This document shows positions 23,071-34,330 of a stretch of DNA of 64,000 bases, piece after piece (positions within the stretch are counted from its first letter, which is position 1; the number at the start of each line of letters is the position of its first letter). Position numbers and translations under genes: made by a program. The DNA comes from Ophioderma brevispina (lineage: Eukaryota; Echinodermata; Ophiuroidea; Amphilepidida; Ophiodermatidae): assembly GCA_023653785.1 (NCBI GenBank), contig JAMKCH010005320.1, positions 1-64,000 of the forward strand, written 5' to 3'. The notes beneath the pieces were generated by a model. It made no database searches, was not told the DNA's origin, and worked only from the letters and a program-made list of their open reading frames with translations.

Positions 23071-23404
23071 GTCTTTTATAATAATATACCCCTAGTAAAA
23101 ATATACCCCTATGGGACCTGTTTTCAACATCAGGTAAAAAAATGTACCTTTAAAAAAGCCAGTATTACAAGAAAAATAACACGTGTCTACTGTAAGACAA
23201 ATGACCTAAAACCGAGGAGGGCAATTTTGCTGACAAATTTAGGTTTCATTTTCCTATTTTTTAAATTCCCTGACCATACCCCTAGTGGGACTGGAAGAGA
23301 TGTGAATTTGAGTAGTCCCGCAATACAGTTAGTCCTGCTTTTTTGGATTGAGCATGGTATCCGCCCAAATCCAGATCTTATCGCTTGTAGGGTTTTAGGT
23401 CAGG

Positions 23405-23860
23405 GCAAGGACGATAGCGTACTTGTACGTACAAATACGTACAAACGTACGGTACATACAATCACCAAATTATCGACATCCAAAGAATTTTCACAAATCC
23501 TCTCGGGATTCTCAGTTTTGAGTTGAGAAGGCCACAAATTTCTGATTTCATGTGTCGAATTTAAGTATTGAAAAATGTACTGATTAACGTCATATCAATT
23601 TCTTAATTAATTCTTTATTTGAAAAGGATATCAAAAATCCGCCCATACATTTTGTTGATACGGTTTAAACATCTATGTTGTGAAGATTGAAGCTTCATAA
23701 CTGTAAAAATAAACTGTCCCATGTAAATGTTGAAACTAATGTTTTCTTTAGAAAAGAAGGCGCATTGCATTGTGGGAAAAATTATGACGTATGTATACTA
23801 CTTGTACGTATACGTACTTTTACGCTTTCTTCTGGACTGTAAGTACTTGTACAGACAGTT
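23405..23860. repeat. segment bounded by two TACGTA/GTAC clusters
   Basis: GCGTACTTGTACGTAC with further TACGTAC repeats lies at 23408-23455. A second cluster with TTGTACGTATACGTAC and TTTTACGC lies at 23795-23828. The clusters are roughly inverted relative to each other. Possibly terminal parts of one element, but the arms are short and self-complementary, so this is uncertain. Confidence 0.35.
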
Positions 23861-23934
23861 TGTTTCTTTTCGTTTTCTGATTTGCACTGATGTGCCTGAA
23901 TTCTAATCATAACCGGGCTGAAAATGATTCAACT

Positions 23935-24990
23935 GTTTTATAGCGCACTTCAATCAGAGGTTATTCGGGATGTGGTGTTTGATGTGCAAAATTGTTATGG
24001 CATCAAACACCTACAGACGATTATACTAAACATCAGTGGATAAAAATTGCATTCACAACTTTTTCAATAACACAAACGGACTACAGGAAAGAACGTTGCA
24101 AGAAGAGTTCAACTTAATTAAGACTGTTGGAGATTTAAACCACATAGAGTGATAATCCAAACTACAATCACCAGGTGTGGCTCCAAAATTGTGTGATGAT
24201 AGTAAGTACATTTTAATTTTTATCCCCCTGGCTGAAAAGCAGAAGGGTGAAATTTTGCGAGAGCACAACCCATGCCATATGTATGTAGTGTGTTCCAGTG
24301 GGGTTAGGTTTTCGTATGTAGTGTTGTTTGTTCCAGTTTGGTAGGTTTTGTATATATTATGTGTATTCCGATGGGGTAGGTTTTTTGTTTTTTCAAGGTC
24401 TTCTTCGAAATTGAATTCCGTGTAAACCATTATCATGTTTTGAGGAGTCCAAGTGTGTGAAAAATATCGACCTCCAAACATATAGTGATAAAATGGGATG
24501 TTTTACCCCACCTATTAATTGGTCTCGCTTTTTTTTTTTTTTTTTGCATTTAAAATATAATTGGGCACGACTGCGTCTCGCCCATATTTTTTGCAACTCA
24601 TGCCAACCAATTATTTGGCTTAAAATTGAGCCACATTATTATCAAGACTTGGTTAATGTCCAATAGGGGCCTTCATTTGTGGTGATCTCAAAGGTCATGG
24701 CTCGGTCCAGGCTCTGAGGGTCTTGTTTCATATGGTCATATTTCCAGAGATGATGCAGTTTACTTCTATTTTTTTAAAGAAGATGTTTGTTCAGTGCATT
24801 TGCTTAGTGAGCTTTCGTGTATAGATAATGTGACCTGAACAGTGGTGTACTCGAACTAGGTTTTGGGCAATATCTCCCCCCGTCGTGCTCAAAAGCAGGA
24901 CAATAAAAGCAAAATACATGTTTCATCCCTTCGGGAATTTCAATAAAGATCAAAGCAATCCCTAAATTTGTGGGTAAATTAAAGTAATTT
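23935..24990. repeat. segmental repeat D, long copy 1
   Basis: About 1 kb aligns in order with 41248-42440. Blocks include GCGCACTT-CAATC-AGAGGTTATT, GATGTGCAAAATTGTTA, GGAGATTTAA, GATAGTAAGTAC, the CCCCTGGCTGAAAAGCAG MITE end, GGTAGGTTTT, AAAGAAGAT, GCTTAGTGAGCTTT and TTCATCCCTTC. It includes nested pieces: a decayed TATCATGTTTTG hairpin at 24430-24492, a T-run near 24530, and a CAGTGGTGTAC terminus at 24840. Confidence 0.65.
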
Positions 24991-24994
24991 GCTT

Positions 24995-25850
24995 AAGCAG
25001 GAAGACACATATAGATCACTTTGTCCACTGTTGTTGGTTGTCTGTTTCTTGTTGTCTGGTGTTGTTGATGGCTGTTGTGAAAAGGTTAATATTTGGCCTT
25101 AATATCCACATACTTTGATGGAGTTAAACCAAACTTAGTCCTAGGTGCTCAATGCGAATTCCCCTCATTTGTTGATGAGGTCAACGTCCATAACAAGGTC
25201 AAAGGTCCTGTGAGGTCAATTTGTAAATAAGATCACAGATTTCTATTATAACCCTAATACAACGCCAGCTCAAAAGCCTACCAACCATCTTTTCCCGCAG
25301 CGGTACTTAGTTCCATATAGCGTGGTGTACCAATTGATTCATATATTCCCCCCTGATTCCCTACGTGGTGTCCAAGTGATTCTATATTCACATTTGCATA
25401 GTAAAAACATGTCCGTTCCCATCCACGGTTACGCGCTGCCTCGTATACGCGTGCGAGTTTCGAAATGGATACCGTATGATATTTATGTTTTCAAACAAAC
25501 GGTACGTGGCCCCCCTATTCTTCAAAACGGCGGGCATACGGCATCTCTCTTTATTAATATCTATGGATAAGATGAAAAATGGTAAAATGGACCTCATTTG
25601 AAAGTTGAAGTTCAATTGTGACCAAACTTGAATCAAAGGTGCAACATAGGGATCCCTCATGGTGATAGATCACGGTCACTACCAAGGTCAAAGGTCAATG
25701 TGAGGTCAAGTTTGTAAGATAGGATGAAAAGTAATTGACCTATTTAAATGAAGTTCAATGCCACCAAACTTGTTTATGGAGTTTATATCCCAAAACCCCA
25801 TTTGTTTTGAGTTCCAAGGTTCACATATCAAGGTCAAGGTCCTGCTGCCT
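24995..25850. repeat. minisatellite-bearing element, copy C (DR1 motifs)
   Basis: The start (GGAAGACACATATAGATCACTTTG then a GTT-rich stretch) matches copy A. Units with AAACTTAGTCCTAGGTGC, CCTCATTTG and GGTCAAAGGTC follow. A perfect DR1, AGGTCAAAGGTCA, is at 25685-25697 and a near-perfect one at 25196-25208. The unit array is interrupted by a 333-bp insertion at 25234-25566. Confidence 0.7.
25234..25566. mobile_element. 333-bp insertion in a minisatellite unit, 7-bp target duplication
   Basis: Other copies show a continuous GATAAGATGAAAA stretch at this point in the unit. Here ATAAGAT occurs at 25227-25233, then foreign DNA, then ATAAGAT again at 25567-25573. The foreign segment starts CACAGATTTCTATTATAA and ends with the imperfect inverse TTATTAATATCTATGG. 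Inside, a block near 25320 (CGTGGTGTACCAATTGATT) is repeated at about 25369 with changes. It encodes nothing recognisable. Confidence 0.65.
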
Positions 25851-26615
25851 ACATTTCAATAACGCGACGCAGCGATCACACGGATCCGAGACCGATTATT
25901 TTTATTCTTTTCTGACCATTGGGACTAGTCATATTAATGTGCCTAATCTGCCTTGCAGATTCGATCTACTTGAAAACATTTCGGATTTTGTAGTTGACGG
26001 ACAAATTACAACTAGAGATCCATAAAGTCCTGAAATGGTCCCACGCGTGATAATATTAGTCTTGAATCACTCACTCTCCCACACAGAAAATGTTGTCCTC
26101 ACAAAATTGTTATTTTCAATCCCCCTCCTCACTATCCTTCCCATGTCCGCTCTTCTGCCAGTTCATCCATCCTTGCACATTACGCTATCACGTCCGCTCA
26201 CCGCTTATCTATCTACCTCCCCCGTTGGCCCCTATAGTTTTCAGTGCTTTTGTCAGTTAGTTATGATTTTCTCAACAGGTCAATCTCTGCAGTCGTGGTT
26301 CGCTGTCTGGCTGCCGTCCTTATTCGCGGGATCACATCTCATACCACGACAAAATTTGCTGAGTAAAGTATACAAACACCCGGGGGAGGGGAGGGAGACA
26401 CGCAACAAGAAAGGGATATGGTGTCGGCTGGCGCGTCCAAACCACAGAGCATTCAGTGACAGAGACCCAAAAAATAGCGTCTTTTGGGTGCGAGACAAAC
26501 CAAATTTCCTTCCCCAAATATTTTTGATTTTTTTGCATTTTTTTTAATGAGTCTTGGGTGAAAGTTTTTGCAAATTTTCTAACAAATTGAGGTATGTGGG
26601 TGAAAAAATTCAAAA
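25851..26615. other. unrecognised DNA
   Basis: A 170-codon open frame spans 26035-26547 on the plus strand. It shows no domain, ends in low-complexity F/L-rich sequence, and overlaps equally long frames on the other strand. I treat it as chance. No other feature is seen. Confidence 0.4.
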
Positions 26616-26617
26616 AT

Positions 26618-26945
26618 CCCCCCCCCCCCCCCCCCCCCCAGGCCGTACGCAAGGATTTTATTTTGGGGGGGTGCGGGACTTTCTAAAAAGTGGACCTTTT
26701 TTTTGGTAAAGGTGGGTCTAACCTCCCCTAAAATGGTTGGTCCTTTTTGGACTTTTTGAATTTTAGCTCCAAAATGTGGACTTTCGAGCCACATTTCTCT
26801 AACTTTTTGGGACCTTTTATTAAATTCAAAAATTTCAGCAAAAAGTGACTTTTTTCCCTTTTGTGGAATTTTGTGTTGGGGGGGTTCGCACCAACCCCCG
26901 CACCCCCCCCCTGCCGGGCCCTGCCCCCCCCCCCCAAATAAGGGT
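26618..26945. mobile_element. probable MITE with C/G homopolymer ends (CAGGCCGTACGC type)
   Basis: A C-run at 26618-26638 is followed by CAGGCCGTACGCAAGGATTT and a G-run. The body repeats GGACTTTTT-like and CTTTTTGG words, and the far side is C-rich with CTGCCGGGCCCTG near 26920. The CAGGCCGTACGCA terminus recurs inverted as CATGCATACGGCCTTGG near 50353. Inverted symmetry is present but not clean. Confidence 0.4.
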
Positions 26946-27365
26946 CTATGGATGGACGTGCATGGTAAAATTTCACAAAATATTGGGAACTTTGGACCCT
27001 TTTCTCTTACCTTGTTTTAAATGGCTATTCCACCAGCTACTTCGAAGGCTTCAGGTGAGCACCAGACCCTTTTCAGGAGAGGTTATTAATTTTTCTTTCT
27101 AAAATACCCGTACATGATTAGATGTCATCATTTGTGACCAAAGTTTGACAGAGTAAGGATTTGTGCCTAATATCCTATATTTCAATTTCATTCGATTTTG
27201 TAGTAATTTGAATGGTTTCTTATGCTTTCTAAACAACCACAACATTGAACCATGGGATCAAAACTATTTTTTGCATTTTATTACTATAAGAACCCCAAAA
27301 AGCGCGACATGAAAAAACCTTGCCAAAATTGCCCACTAATTTAGTTTTGGTCGTGGAAACTAACC

Positions 27366-28368
27366 CCGGGGGGGCCCCACTTGTATTCAAAGTGGGATAT
27401 CAGGCTCGTGTATGGCCTCCCTAAAATGTACCCTAAGCGCTATTCCCTGCAAAAAAACCCCTAACATAGTTTTGTTGATTTTGCTACCCTCAACAATACT
27501 TTGGGTTTTGATTTTGCTATACCCTTACAAGTGTTTTGGTTCGATTTTTACTATCCTACACAATAATTTACCTGACAGGTTTAAAAAACAAACCCTAAAC
27601 AAGTATTTGACATAAGTTGGCTACCTAACACGCACTCATAAAAATTGCCTTTAACCACACTAAACATCGGGGCTAGATGGCCCCTGGTAAAGGAAATATT
27701 TATCACTTCCAGTTGAAGTTTTCGTATATATTTTATATCAATTGTGCCTTATTTGGGCCAAATAAGTTTACATTCCAATCCATACATTTATTCAAGTCGT
27801 TTTAAAAGTTTTCCTTATTTCGTTGGATTCATGAGTCTTGTGTCGATGTCGTAATTATTGCATATTTTTCTGCAAAAATCACACCATTCTACTAAAACCT
27901 GCACTAATAGTCAATAAACTTTTTTGGATTGACGATAATTAGAGACAGATCCTACCTTCTTTTCTCTATCTTACTCCATTAACTTACTTTAAAAATGAAA
28001 CTCCTACTTATAAAGGTTTTATTTGTGTGGAGAGGACGACCGACGAACATAGCAAGCTAAATAAGTCTGAAATGGTTATAAAAATCACAATCACGACTCT
28101 GAGTAGGGAATCTCCCATGTGAAATCAGAGAAAATCGGAACAAACACCTATTTGTCAGCATTTTTAATGTGAAGGTTTTGTACAAGTATTCAAAATATCA
28201 CACCCAACAAAACACCTATTTTTCGACGTGAAAAGCATAACCTAATTTTGAATTTTTGATGATTTTGATACCCTAACAATGTACGCGCTACATCGCCTGG
28301 TCTAAAAAAACACCCTAATTCGCGTTTTTTGTACACACATGCATTCCACCATTGAATACAATCCGTCT

Positions 28369-28401
<33 letters not shown>

Positions 28402-28402
28402 G
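27366..28402. mobile_element. ~1-kb element with inverted G-run/C-run ends
   Basis: The left end is CCGGGGGGGCCCC followed by TTGTATTCAA-GTGG-AT. The right end, reverse complemented, gives a long G-run then TTGTATTCAATGGTGGAAT, so the arms match over roughly 50 bp with gaps. The interior repeats ACCCTAA-type and CCCCTAAC-type words. No transposase frame is visible. Confidence 0.55.
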
Positions 28403-28884
28403 ACACTGTTTTGATCAAGTTGAGCCAGCACTACAGAATGAAAAAATTCCAAACTTTTTGCTATCTTGGTCTTAACGAACTGTTGGAAAAATGAAAACAA
28501 TGGGAGTCACCAGGCTGCTGGCGTGTTTCAGTGAGTTTCCCTTCCTGGACCGAAAGTGATTATCCGACGTCCACATTGCTTTCTAATTTCTATCAAAAAT
28601 ACCTCATCTCCTGTCATAAGTGCCTTTCAAATCAAAACCAACCTTTTATTGTGTTCAAAGTTTGAGGCTGTTTATCATAGCACCGTGCACCACTGTTTCT
28701 GTGAAAGTTTTCAACAATTTATTAGTCTTGTGAAGATTGGATTTGCAGCTATGACGAGGCTACTTACACAGTGTACAGATTTTTTGATTTGGGCCTCCGG
28801 TGCCATCTTGTTACTGCTGCCCTTCCTATTAGAAATATTTCAATTGCACGTCTTTTGATTTATTCTTGTGATGTCCAATAGACA
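28403..28884. other. unrecognised spacer
   Basis: One 100-codon frame at 28556-28858 has a hydrophobic tail, but no start context, splice sites or homology that I recognise. Nothing supports calling a gene. Confidence 0.35.
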
Positions 28885-29012
28885 TTTAGTCTTTGTCAAC
28901 GACGCCTCGCATTTTTATCTACCAACCAACCAGCGAGCGCGCCGAGGCCGCGTGTCTACCGCCGAAGGCGTGAGGCCCGCGGAGCGAGGCGCTTTGCGCA
29001 AATAGACTAGTT
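28885..29012. other. GC-rich hairpin segment
   Basis: TAGTCTTTGTC-ACGCCTCGC at the left pairs with GCGAGGCGCTTTGCGCAAATAGACTA at the right. The loop is very CpG-rich (GCGCGCCGAGGCCGCG, GGCCCGCGGAGC). It is similar in texture to the hairpin at 29819 (GAGCGGAGCCGAGG), so both may belong to one foldback family. Confidence 0.5.
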
Positions 29013-29818
29013 GCACAATCCCCTAAAGGCATCTCATTCGGTGCCCATTCCAGCGGGAACTTTTAAATAACCGACCTCAGATCGGATCAAAACAACGGTT
29101 AGGATCCGTACGAAAATACCAGAAAACTTACCCTATCGGTGAGTTGCACTATAATTGTGTACTCGTCCGTCAGGTGACAAGTAGGGCACAGTACGAACGA
29201 AAATATCACTTTTGACGGGAATTTCAACACCATTCCTCGATTATTTTTTGGTTTTCCTTAGATTTCTTCTTCTTCTAACATTGTTGTAAGATTAACGTAC
29301 CTTCACGTTGAACAGGTACTATCTTGTATTGATTTTAGAGCACTGTTCGCGACGCGAACGACAACAACACATTTTTTTTGTAAACATGACCTCTGGTACA
29401 CGTTTACCCCCGGATGGAACTGGGGGCACGCATTAGATCATTCGGGATCACACACAGTAAGCAACGCAAATGTCTATTGGTATTTCCCGTGCAAGCATAA
29501 GGTTGGGTGTCAATCAAAAGATACAAGTCGTGCTCTTAAGCACCATGCAACCCAACCTTTCAATACGATGACAACGGTCTTCAGATTACTTGCAATATCG
29601 ATGACGTCCGCACGTCAAATTACCATATGGATTTTTGCACGGCCTAAATAAGCATACGATCCAAAGCAAAAATCGGCGAAGTTCTTGACAGCTGCGAGGG
29701 CGAGTGAGTCCGTACGGTAATGTGAGATGCAGGCGATGGGCTATTGTATCCCAGCTCTGCAAATGAAAGTCCCCAGTAAAGGCGTATACAAATATGACTG
29801 GCGTATGGGGGCTTTGAA
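29013..29818. other. moderately CpG-rich unrecognised DNA
   Basis: CpG is more frequent than in most of the window, especially around 29060-29220 and 29590-29720, but I see no start codon with a convincing downstream frame or any recognised element. Confidence 0.35.
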
Positions 29819-29912
29819 ACTATAAAGGCCCAAGGTGATCCTCGAAACCATACTATGCCCAGAGCGGAGCCGAGGCATAGTATGGTTTCGAGCTCACCGA
29901 GGGCCTATATTT
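29819..29912. other. hairpin with perfect 19-bp core arms
   Basis: CTCGAAACCATACTATGCC (29841-29859) pairs perfectly with its inverse at 29874-29892 across a 14-base loop. Outside the core the pairing continues imperfectly, with GGCCC-AAGGTGA on the left against TCACCGAGGGCC on the right, giving about 40 bp per arm. A MITE or foldback is likely. Confidence 0.75.
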
Positions 29913-30185
29913 CAACCATGCTCCGGATAAAAAGCAGTCAATATTGTTTTATAATACCGAATATTATATTTTGTCATAACACAGGCCATATCATGTGTAG
30001 TCTCATGAGCTGGTAGGCCCATGTTGTCAGGCGTGCATGCCTGTTTTACAATTTGTGTACTTAGGGTCCACACTTGTCAAGATTAGCATCAACCTTTCTT
30101 TGTTGAAGTGATAGTGGAGTGCCAAAACGGAATCGCCGTAATCGCTTCGTCCATGTTTTTTGTCGGTCAAGATGGTGTACATTTT

Positions 30186-30694
30186 CCCCCGTGGGGGGGT
30201 CTCAGGGTTTGTTGGGGTACCCATGCTCGTTCCACCAGGGTTTCTAAGGGACCTAACGGGACCAATTTTCAGTGACATATAACCCCTTACCTGGACCGTA
30301 TTTTTGGCGAGTTTTTCAGGGAAAATTAACCCCTAACGGGACCAAGTTGCATTTGAAATTAATAACCCCTTGACCCCTGCGGGACTGTTTCTAATACGTT
30401 AATAAATAATATACCCAACCTTTAAAATATGAAATGCCAGAAAAATTACACTTGTTCTACTGCAAGAAAACTTACACACTTTTGGGTTTTTGCTGATTTT
30501 AGGTAATTTTCCTATTGTAATCATTGCCAGTCACAATCAACAACTGATTTGATAACCACCTAGCGGAACTAGACTTGATTTCTTGTGATTGGATACCCCT
30601 AGAGCTTTTAGTCCCGCATTTGCACTAGTCCCTCTTTTTTTGGAACGAGCATGGTACCCCCCCCGACAAAACCCAAGAACCCCCCCGGGCATTT
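30186..30694. mobile_element. long-TIR element (CATGCTCGTTCC type), intact
   Basis: The left arm runs from a CCCGTGGGGGGG start through TCTCAGGGTTTGTTGGGGTA to CCCATGCTCGTTCC. The right arm begins GGAACGAGCATGGTACC and ends CCCCCCCGGG, giving nearly 50 bp of matching inverted sequence. The interior has ACGGGACCA and ACCCCTAACGGGACCA repeats. A relative is at 21728-23385. No coding capacity is seen, so the element is non-autonomous. Confidence 0.75.
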
Positions 30695-30889
30695 TCCTTG
30701 CAATCTCTCATGCCTACTTTCCACACTTTTACCTCAATCACGCTATCAAGCATTTCCCTACACTAATGAAAACACACCACAGCACGACTCAAATTTGATA
30801 ATTCCAACTTATATGCTGTTCCAAACTTCACCGATAACACAATGTTGTCTCTTGATTTTATCAGAAATCTTTTTGGATCTAGTGCTTAT

Positions 30890-31200
30890 CAACGGTCGAA
30901 AACCGTTTGCCAGCGACCCGTCAAACCTGAGTGCGGATGCCAATGCGCCAGCCCTTTTTGTAATAAATTTTCCAAAAGCAAAGCCAATGGCAACGCGCGA
31001 CGCGGGGCATGGCGCTAAGACTGAATCTTTCCGTCGTTCAACATATGCGCACGGCCCCTGCGAGTGTGCTATGGTGACGACTGAAAAAATACGTTTCGAA
31101 TAGCGGAGCGCTCTGTGGCTCATAATAATTCACCACTTACTGCTGGCTCTCGGCGTATTACAGACTTGCGCGCAGTTAATTGCGAACTTTACGCTATCAA
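30890..31200. promoter_or_regulatory. CpG-rich segment with CCAAT motifs, candidate promoter
   Basis: CpG dinucleotides are dense (AACGCGCGACGCGGGGC, AGCGGAGCGCTC). GCCAATG occurs twice (30938-30944 and 30983-30989), and a TATGCGCACGGC stretch resembles an NRF1-type GCGCA element. Frames are open on both strands, as expected of GC-rich DNA, and none is recognised. This could be the 5' end of an unidentified gene. Confidence 0.3.
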
Positions 31201-31219
31201 CAATGACAGCTGGTTGAAA

Positions 31220-31720
31220 GTTTTTGTTTTGTGAAAATCAGTTTTACATACAATGGGGTTTGGGTTCGTTTTGTTTTTTTGCTGTTGTTTTGTTTTTTAG
31301 AGACATAATTGAATGTTACATTCCTCCAATTTTATTTATAAAAAAAGAAAAATTAATTATTTATTTGAATATTAAAGTTAATTTTTTGTTTTTTGAATTT
31401 TGGTTTTCTTTTTCGGTTTTTTTGTTTTTTAAAACTTATTTAGTTTTTTTTTAGTTTTTACAAGTTTTATCAGTTGGTTATTGGTTATTGATATTGATTA
31501 TTCTTACTTTTATTATGAGCAGTTGGAAGAGTCTTTCTCCCGGTATTTATTTATGCAGCTATTTTATTGTAGTTTCTTAGTTATTTCTTTATTAGTTAGA
31601 CTAATAGTTCTAGAGTTCTCATAGTTTTCTCTTTTTACCTTACTATTTTTTGATTTGGTTTTTTGATAAAAGTATTTAAAAAACGCAAAAATAAATAAGG
31701 CGGCTCAAAAAATTGTATAA
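31220..31720. other. T-rich low-complexity tract
   Basis: The plus strand is dominated by T with runs of TTTTTT and TTTTG for about 500 bp. The single open frame here (31224-31454) encodes F/L/I repeats and is compositional, not a gene. Confidence 0.55.
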
Positions 31721-32379
31721 ACATCACTTTGGGGGTGGGGTACTTTTTTTGGAGGGGACTGTCGACCGTCCCCTCTCCCCCTCCCATACGGTCCTGACAA
31801 ACACCCCACCCAAACAAAACACTGTTGGCGCCTAAAATATGGATGTTTTTAGTGATTGTTTTGAGAATTTAACTTTCCATACTTAGTCTTTTTGCCACTT
31901 CTATACACAAGTTTAAATCAGAAATGTGTGATTAGGCCCAGAAAAAAAGAAAGTTCTTCTCACTTCCCGAGGCCGCTCGCATAGGTGTACAATCACATTT
32001 TTACCCAATTCTTTTTAAGCAAGTCCTAGTTTTCACAATAAGAGTATTGATACATTTTTTTTAACTGATCAAAAAAAAACAAAATTATTCTGGCAGAGTA
32101 AATCGAATTTGCACATAGATAAGGCACAACATAAAAATCTCATCCTCAACGTTATTGTTGAGTCGAGAAGGGCTGTATGTCACGAAACCCCTTTACAGGT
32201 AAATACCTTTCGTCCTACTCTCAGATTTTAACCAAGGTAATCAACCTTTTGGGTGTCCAGAAAACACTATTTTTTCCTCATTAACCATTAAACCTGAATA
32301 CTATTTAGAGCGTAAAATAAATATGATACCCAAAACATGAAGCTAAGCCTTCCATTTTTAACATAGCCTTTGCTGACTA
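31721..32379. other. unrecognised spacer
   Basis: It contains a near-palindrome around GAGGGGACTGTCGACCGTCC at 31754-31777, flanked by GGGGTGGGG on one side and CCCCACCC on the other, which may be the core of a small foldback element. Nothing else is seen. Confidence 0.35.
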
Positions 32380-33710
32380 CAAAATTAGGGTTGGTACATG
32401 GTCCATAGGCCGATTAAAAATTAACTTGACCTAGGCCCACCACCGTACCCGAACCGAAAATGGATGTTGACTGCTTTGCTTTGAGTCTAAGTCAGCCTAC
32501 TGCCCATGTGGCTAATATTTTTACATTGTGAAAAATAATGTTTCACAACCTCTTCTTTCCCTAAAAAACCTGTGACATGGTCACACCAGGGGCATGGTCA
32601 GGATAAATTGTTTTTTTTTTATGTATCCTAGTTCATGTGGCGCCAACCATGTTTTCGCACGACCAAACCCACTATCTTTCATACGCAATAGTGGGCCTAT
32701 GCTTTAATAGGCCTAGCATGATACTATTTATGTTCATACTAGGCCAATAATAGGCATTCTTGTTTGCGTTTTATCATCACCTATTCTCACAGCTAGCCTA
32801 TTTTGCATGTTTGTTGGACCTATGAACCAGGCCTAAAATCAGACCTTAAATGTGGCAGTGTCATCCTCCGTGACGTAGGCCGTGGCAATATCCGCATAGG
32901 CATATATGCCTTATCATGCATGCATTAGTGGTACAGTGTTTCTTGTTGATGCGAAGAAGCCTAACTAGTTTCGGGCTATTGGCTAGCGTTGGTTGCTCAC
33001 TAGGCCTTTAGGGCAAGCTACGACTCGATAGCTAAAACCTAGGTTTTCTAAACCTAAATCACTACTACCTCCCAGCTAGGGTCTATACTGTATCTATATT
33101 AACCCCGATCCCTGCTGATACGACTGGCATACACTTGCCTAGGATTAAGGGCACGTTTCTAGCCCGGTGTTCCGCTAAAGATTCTAAATGTAAAACTACG
33201 TAACAAAGACAGTGCTACACATGGGCTGCAGTCTAGCCTATGTCGATTCTAATAATTCAAAAACATGATACTAGATAGACTTAGCAGCAGAGCGCTGAAG
33301 TGCACATCCGAAAATCATAATAGAAGTCCATTTTTATTTTATAGCCTAGTACAACTTATCACATCTAATACATGCATACATGTGCAAGAATTGAGAACTT
33401 ACCCACGATCAACACAATCCCCACCTGTTTTTGCATCTGGTTCATGTTTTGAATCACACAGTACAACGCAGATAATTAAGAAGAGTTTGTCCTACCTTAG
33501 GCTTTAATAATCAGTTGTAATCACTGTCATGCATCCCCTTTGCTTTATTATCGGAATCGGGGTTGTGCTGGGTTGCGTTCCTACTCTCTTCTACTCTCTA
33601 GGCTAGGCAACGTAGCACTGCAGCCAAGGAGGGGCGGGGCCCCAGCTACTTCTCCTAGTCCTTTACGTCTATCGAGCCTTCTTAGCCTACTTAGCCTTAT
33701 TTTTTTTTAA
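32380..33710. other. unique-looking DNA rich in TAGGCC/GGCCTA words
   Basis: Variants of TAGGCC, GGCCTA and GCCTAG occur about twenty times, for example near 32408, 32690, 32709, 32750, 32829, 32874, 33002, 33135, 33235 and 33598. No repeat copy of this stretch is seen elsewhere in the window. A GC box (GGGGCGGGGCC, 33631-33641) lies near its right end. It may be non-repetitive intergenic or intronic DNA of a gene not visible here. Confidence 0.4.
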
Positions 33711-34079
33711 TTTTTTAGGTTTTTTCTTTTTTTAAAATTTAAAAATTCTAATTCAATATTACGAATGTAAACCATCAACAATAACGCATCTGACTCTTTA
33801 AACCCTTCAAGTTGACAGAGTTGAAAGACTATCATCATGATCATCATAATCAGACTATAATAGTACACTTTATTATAGAAATAGATTTTGGTTTCTTTCT
33901 TCTCCCACATTCATGTATGCGTGTTCCATGAACCACCAGGATTTCAAACGCAAATGATATTAAACTAAATACACGGTCAAGGTGCGGGCGTATCATTCCA
34001 TGAAAACACAACTTCTTCAGGTAATCCTGCTTTGTTTACTTTTTCTGCCAATATTCAGTCCTGCCAGGCCCAATGCTTT

Positions 34080-34330
34080 TCCAGGCCCAAGGAGATTACC
34101 CGGTGCCAAACTCCCGCGCGCCCATGATCGTCATTATTATTCCTGGGAGACGTCCCTACTGCCGCATGATTTTTTGCCTCCCAAAATCTGATAGGCGAAT
34201 CTCCCCCCGGTTTTTGGTCGATATTTCCTCATTCCCCGTGAGCAGGCGTAAAGAATTGTGGGTAATAAGGGCGCCGCGAACGGGGACTAGGCCGCAGTCT
34301 ACGATGGCGCTATGACAGGTCGCCGTCAAA
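34080..34330 (+). promoter_or_regulatory. CpG-rich segment, candidate promoter
   Basis: About eighteen CpG dinucleotides fall in 250 bp (CCCGCGCGCCC, GGCGCCGCGAACGGGG, GGTCGCCGTC), against a CpG-poor background. It lies 550 bp upstream of the CCAAT/TATA pair and open frame at 34695-35094. No transcript can be identified from sequence alone. Confidence 0.3.

Larger units (their letters stand above)
21728..23385. mobile_element. long-TIR element (CATGCTCGTTCC type) split by a LINE
   Basis: The left end near 21728 (GTAGGGTACCCAGCTCGTTCC followed by the TTTCTGAAAG block) and the right end near 23350-23380 (TTGAGCATGGTATCC, TAGGGTTTTAGG) correspond to the ends of the intact relative at 30186-30694. 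Shared internal blocks are CCCCTAACAGGACCA, ATACCCCTA, and CTACTGTAAGACAAATGACC. A LINE III fragment at 22025-23070 separates the two halves. Confidence 0.6.

Noticed and set aside
22978..23526. 182-codon plus-strand frame
   Set aside because: It starts in the LINE III 3' UTR and crosses into the right half of a TIR element and a TACGTA cluster, so it is a mosaic of unrelated repeats.
24505..24545. Poly(T) as a minus-strand SINE or pseudogene tail
   Set aside because: No retroposed body or target duplication is recognised; the run sits inside segmental repeat D and is absent from its second copy.
26035..26547. 170-codon plus-strand frame
   Set aside because: No motif, low-complexity end, and equally long frames on the opposite strand in a repeat-rich area.
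30651..31123. Long frames on both strands (150 and 104 codons)
   Set aside because: CpG-rich DNA with few stops; no recognised domain on either strand. Kept only as a candidate promoter segment.
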